24,653 nucleotides of DNA from CALFUK01 sp964398295 (lineage in GTDB: Bacteria > Bacteroidota > Bacteroidia > Chitinophagales > Saprospiraceae), in the NCBI GenBank assembly GCA_964398295.1, contig CAYNMW010000055.1, forward strand, positions 1-24,653, given 5' to 3'. The notes under the pieces were generated by a model. That model did no database searches. It was not told where the DNA came from and saw nothing but the letters and a program-made list of their open reading frames with translations. Shown one piece after another: positions 24,579 to 24,653 of this stretch. The translations under genes and the position numbers were made by a program. Every line of letters starts with the position of its first letter. The stretch's first letter is position 1.

Positions 24579-24653
24579 TGTATGGTTTTAGTTGGTAACG
24601 GAAGTTTTGACTACGCTACGGGATATAAAGGTAAATAAAATCTGTCAAATGAG

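Noticed and set aside
24622..24648. Sigma-70-like promoter for pyrG (TTGACA / TATATC on the minus strand)
   Set aside because: The spacing is 15 nt and Bacteroidota primary promoters use a different consensus; kept only as a remark in the pyrG entry.
1..24653. tRNA, rRNA, CRISPR arrays, insertion sequences or phage genes
   Set aside because: No cloverleaf-like segments, direct-repeat arrays, transposase or integrase motifs, or phage structural genes were seen on either strand.

Overview
The window looks like a chromosomal segment of a Bacteroidota bacterium, probably in or near the Saprospiraceae; the lineage is my inference. Supporting signs are moderate to low GC (about 40% by eye), weak or absent Shine-Dalgarno sequences, C-terminal type IX secretion (T9SS) sorting domains on two secreted proteins, DUF4252 proteins, an LptF/G-type permease with a large insertion, and sucC without sucD beside it. 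I see no rRNA, tRNA, CRISPR array, insertion sequence or prophage, and no gene-free stretch over 300 bases (the largest is 224 bp).

Layout. (1) 1-1003: the possible 3' end of an unidentified gene, then a secreted protein of unknown function. (2) 1033-2498, minus strand: malate dehydrogenase followed 5 nt later by a peroxiredoxin-like thiol protein. (3) 2641-6818, plus strand, tightly packed: a secreted M43-like metalloprotease with T9SS tail, sucC, xseA and xseB. (4) 6854-8416, minus strand: LptF/LptG-family permease. (5) 8521-10617, plus strand: an ECF sigma factor overlapping a single-span membrane protein (likely anti-sigma factor), then two secreted DUF4252 paralogues. (6) 10733-18530, plus strand: three large envelope or secreted proteins: an Asp-box beta-propeller protein, a modular GH26 beta-mannanase-type enzyme with T9SS tail, and a lipoprotein PQQ-dependent alcohol dehydrogenase with a C-terminal cytochrome c domain. 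(7) 18532-22251, minus strand: an operon of a large surface-type lipoprotein, a second ECF sigma factor, and a protein coupled to it by an ATGA overlap that joins an inner-membrane segment to a C-terminal outer-membrane barrel-like domain. (8) 22419-24578, minus strand: pyrG followed by a SpoU-family RNA methyltransferase.

Functionally, housekeeping genes (TCA cycle, DNA repair, nucleotide synthesis, RNA modification, LPS export) are interleaved with envelope and secretion functions. The most unusual part is the operon at 18532-22251. Its last protein could physically link the outer membrane, periplasm, inner membrane and a cytoplasmic ECF sigma factor. The other ECF locus has a plausible ECF-type autoregulatory promoter just ahead of it. 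Two intergenic regions (10629-10680 and 16165-16222) hold inverted repeats that can fold in competing or pseudoknot-like ways.
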